Shown: positions 62,607 through 64,000 of the stretch, in pieces | How the letters are laid out: every line of letters starts with the position of its first letter | How positions within the stretch are numbered: the stretch's first letter is position 1 | Notes under the pieces: model-generated | Seen by the model: only the letters and a program-made list of their open reading frames with translations | Database searches by the model: none | Told to the model about the DNA's origin: nothing | From: Blastococcus sp. VKM Ac-2987 | Lineage (GTDB): Bacteria > Actinomycetota > Actinomycetes > Mycobacteriales > Geodermatophilaceae | Assembly (NCBI RefSeq): GCF_026967805.1 | Contig: NZ_JAPVBG010000003.1 | Span: 62,001 to 126,000 of the forward strand | Reading direction: 5' to 3' | DNA: 64,000 nucleotides | Made by a program: the position numbers and the translations under genes

Positions 62607-63368
62607 GTGAGTCAGCCGCCATACGCGCCGCCACCGGTTCCGCCGCAGGGCGCTCAGCAGTGGCCGGGCGATCAGCCGGCGTACGGGGCGCAGCAGACCC
62701 AGCAGTACGCGCAGATGCCTCATGGACAGCAGTACGGGGCCCCGGCTCCGCAGCCGCCGGCCAAGACGCCCTTTTACAAGAAGAAGTGGTTCATCGCCCT
62801 CGCGGTGATCGTGGTCCTCGGCATGTTCGCCAACATGACCAACGGTGGGACGGCCGACACCGACAGCACCGCGTCGGGTGCGTCTGACACTCCGGCCGCC
62901 GATGCCGCTGCCGATGCTCCCCCCGCTGACAACGCCGTGGCGCCGGTCGAGGACGCGGCGCCGGCGGAGACGAACCCCGGCATCGGTGTGCCGGCTGACG
63001 ACGGCGACTTCAGCTTCGTCGTCTCCGGTGTCGACTGCAGCCTCACTCGCATCGGGAACGAGTACTTCGGTACCGAGGCGCAGGGGCAGTTCTGCGTCGT
63101 CGACGTGGCGGTGACCAACATCGGTGACTCCGCGCAGAGCTTCTTCGGTGACAACGCCAAGCTCTTCAACGCCCAAGGTCAGGAATTCTCGGCCGACACC
63201 GAGGCGGCCATCTACCTCGAGGACTCGGCGTCCATCTACGAGGAGATCAACCCCGGGAACACGCTCAACAGCAAGGTCGTGTTCGACGTCCCGGCGGGCA
63301 CCACGCCGACAACCGTCGAACTGCACGACTCCGCGTTCTCCGGCGGAGTGACCGTCTCCCTCCAGTAA
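62607..63368 (+). CDS. DUF4352-like membrane-anchored surface protein
   Basis: The 253-residue product has a glutamine/proline-rich cytoplasmic N-terminus (QQTQQYAQMPHGQQYGAPAP), a single membrane segment (KKWFIALAVIVVLGMFANM, about 54-72), an Ala/Asp/Pro-rich linker and a C-terminal DUF4352-type Ig-like domain with FCVVDVAVTNIGDSAQSF and PGNTLNSKVVFDVPAGT. Function unknown. GTG at 62607 with GGGGAGA upstream is the start; an upstream ATG at 62514 is unlikely. A hairpin follows. Confidence 0.82.
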   Translation: MSQPPYAPPPVPPQGAQQWPGDQPAYGAQQTQQYAQMPHGQQYGAPAPQPPAKTPFYKKKWFIALAVIVVLGMFANMTNGGTADTDSTASGASDTPAADAAADAPPADNAVAPVEDAAPAETNPGIGVPADDGDFSFVVSGVDCSLTRIGNEYFGTEAQGQFCVVDVAVTNIGDSAQSFFGDNAKLFNAQGQEFSADTEAAIYLEDSASIYEEINPGNTLNSKVVFDVPAGTTPTTVELHDSAFSGGVTVSLQ

Positions 63369-63382
63369 CGCGTCAGCCCGTC

Positions 63383-63413
63383 AGGGGCGCTCCGCCATCG
63401 GCGGGGCGCCCCT
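63383..63413 (+). terminator. Terminator after the DUF4352 gene
   Basis: AGGGGCGC (63383-63390) pairs with GCGCCCCT (63406-63413), and the inner CCGCC/GGCGG extends the hairpin around a short loop. GTTGCTG follows. It lies 14 bases past the stop codon at 63368. Confidence 0.85.
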
Positions 63414-63517
63414 GTTGCTGTCCGGTACCGCCCTGAACGAGTGGACGACCGGGTCGCGTGATTGGTCCGGCGTCCGGCGGGGCACGGAGCAACCCGATCG
63501 ACAACGAGGAGGCGAAC

Positions 63518-63679
63518 ATGGGAATGATGCGCAAGCTCATGGCATCCGGTATCGCGGCGAAGGTCATCCAGGAGGCCCGCAAGCCGCAGAACCAGGCGAA
63601 GATCAAGAAGATGATCTCCGACTTCCAGAACAAGAACAGCGGCGGCGGCGCAGGCAAGGGCCGCGGCACCGTCCGCTGA
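63518..63679 (+). CDS. Small basic 53-residue protein
   Basis: The ATG at 63518 has GAGGAGG just upstream. The product, starting MGMMRKLMASGIAAKVIQEA and continuing with KPQNQAKIKKMISDFQNKN, is helical and basic, with a glycine-rich end. It has no cysteine or membrane segment. Similar tiny proteins occur in actinobacteria with no assigned role. I do not recognise a named family. Ribosome-binding site and frame support it as real. Confidence 0.7.
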   Translation: MGMMRKLMASGIAAKVIQEARKPQNQAKIKKMISDFQNKNSGGGAGKGRGTVR

Positions 63680-63785
63680 CTCCTCCCGCATCGTGCGGAG
63701 CCGGAGAGCGACCCCTGCGCAGGAGGCACCCGCCTCCCGGGCGGGGGTCGCTCCCGTTCCGGCTGGACCCGCGACGGGAGCGTCG

Positions 63786-64000
63786 GTGACGCGCGAGGAA
63801 CGCTGGCAGGAGCGGCTGGCCCTCCCGGTCCTCGTCGCCGCGCTGGCCTCGATCCCGGCGATGTTCCTGACCGTCGCCGAGGGCACGCTCGGCACCGCCG
63901 GGCACGTCATCGACGTCGTCAGTGGGCTGGTGCTGGTCGCCGAGACGGTCATCCTGCTCGTCGTCGCCGAGAACAAGCGCGCCTGGCTGCGGGGGCACCT
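63786..64000 (+). CDS. Membrane protein, cut by right edge
   Basis: A GTG at 63786 with GGGAGCG upstream opens a frame that is still open at the window end (71 complete codons). The product has TREERWQERLALPVLVAALA then two hydrophobic segments (ALASIPAMFLTVAEG and VVSGLVLVAETVILLVV) and a basic ENKRAW loop. The pattern of short helices with a positively charged end is seen at the start of voltage-sensor-like ion channels, but that is a guess. Only the N-terminus is visible. Confidence 0.6.
   Translation, partial: MTREERWQERLALPVLVAALASIPAMFLTVAEGTLGTAGHVIDVVSGLVLVAETVILLVVAENKRAWLRGH

Noticed and set aside
1-64000. CRISPR array, integrase, transposase, tRNA or rRNA
   Set aside because: No regular direct-repeat array, no recombinase or transposase motif and no cloverleaf-like sequence was noticed on reading; mobility of the island is therefore unproven.

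Overview
The window comes from a very GC-rich actinobacterium. Most housekeeping genes have GC-rich third positions and many GTG starts. The gene complement (a single-chain acyl-CoA carboxylase, DUF222/HNH protein, c-di-AMP riboswitch before an NlpC/P60 hydrolase, DUF3048 and DUF4352 proteins) fits a soil or desiccation-tolerant actinomycete, possibly of the Geodermatophilaceae. The family is inference only; there is no rRNA or tRNA here to settle it.

Bases 1-32283 form one large DNA-defence island. Read in the direction of its minus-strand genes, it opens with a four-gene, translationally coupled operon: a 1544-residue sacsin-like GHKL ATPase fused to a DEAH helicase, a UvrD-type helicase, DrmA and DrmB. 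Two tandem plus-strand C5-cytosine methyltransferases follow, convergent with drmB and separated from it by a hairpin. A second minus-strand series starts 51 bases from the first methyltransferase: a Vsr-type endonuclease, DrmD (SNF2 helicase), DrmMI (adenine methyltransferase), a 2047-residue DruE/MrfA-like DUF1998 helicase with a possible nuclease-like tail, and a UvrD helicase with a ParE/RelE-like N-terminus. A GmrSD-like DUF262/DUF1524 protein is cut by the left edge. The locus joins hallmarks of class 1 DISARM (drmD, drmMI), the class 2 type of methylase (cytosine C5) and Druantia (DruE-like helicase). It shows no drmC or drmE, and it carries a GHKL-ATPase/helicase plus UvrD pair that is not part of canonical DISARM. 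This composite is the strongest candidate for an undescribed system.

Bases 32.3-46.7 kb are mixed accessory and metabolic genes: an EcsC protein overlapping a protein with nine CxxC knuckles, a DUF898 membrane protein, an ADP-ribosylglycohydrolase fused to a dual-specificity phosphatase, a thioesterase, DUF3303 and DUF3048 proteins, a zinc alcohol dehydrogenase, two NUDIX hydrolases, an HTH/nucleotidyltransferase pair, a CocE-type hydrolase, and an RHH/Doc toxin-antitoxin operon with a perfect 12-bp inverted repeat just before its start.

Bases 46.7-64 kb look like normal chromosome: CoA-transferase plus GntP permease, a monofunctional transglycosylase, a decayed GGDEF gene, a ScyD/ScyE-like secreted protein, an SMP-30 lactonase, a DUF2231-Rieske protein with a hemerythrin, a DUF222/HNH protein, an AAA ATPase, a c-di-AMP riboswitch controlling an NlpC/P60 hydrolase, a single-polypeptide acyl-CoA carboxylase, a DUF4352 surface protein and two small proteins. 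No integrase, transposase, CRISPR array, tRNA or rRNA was recognised.
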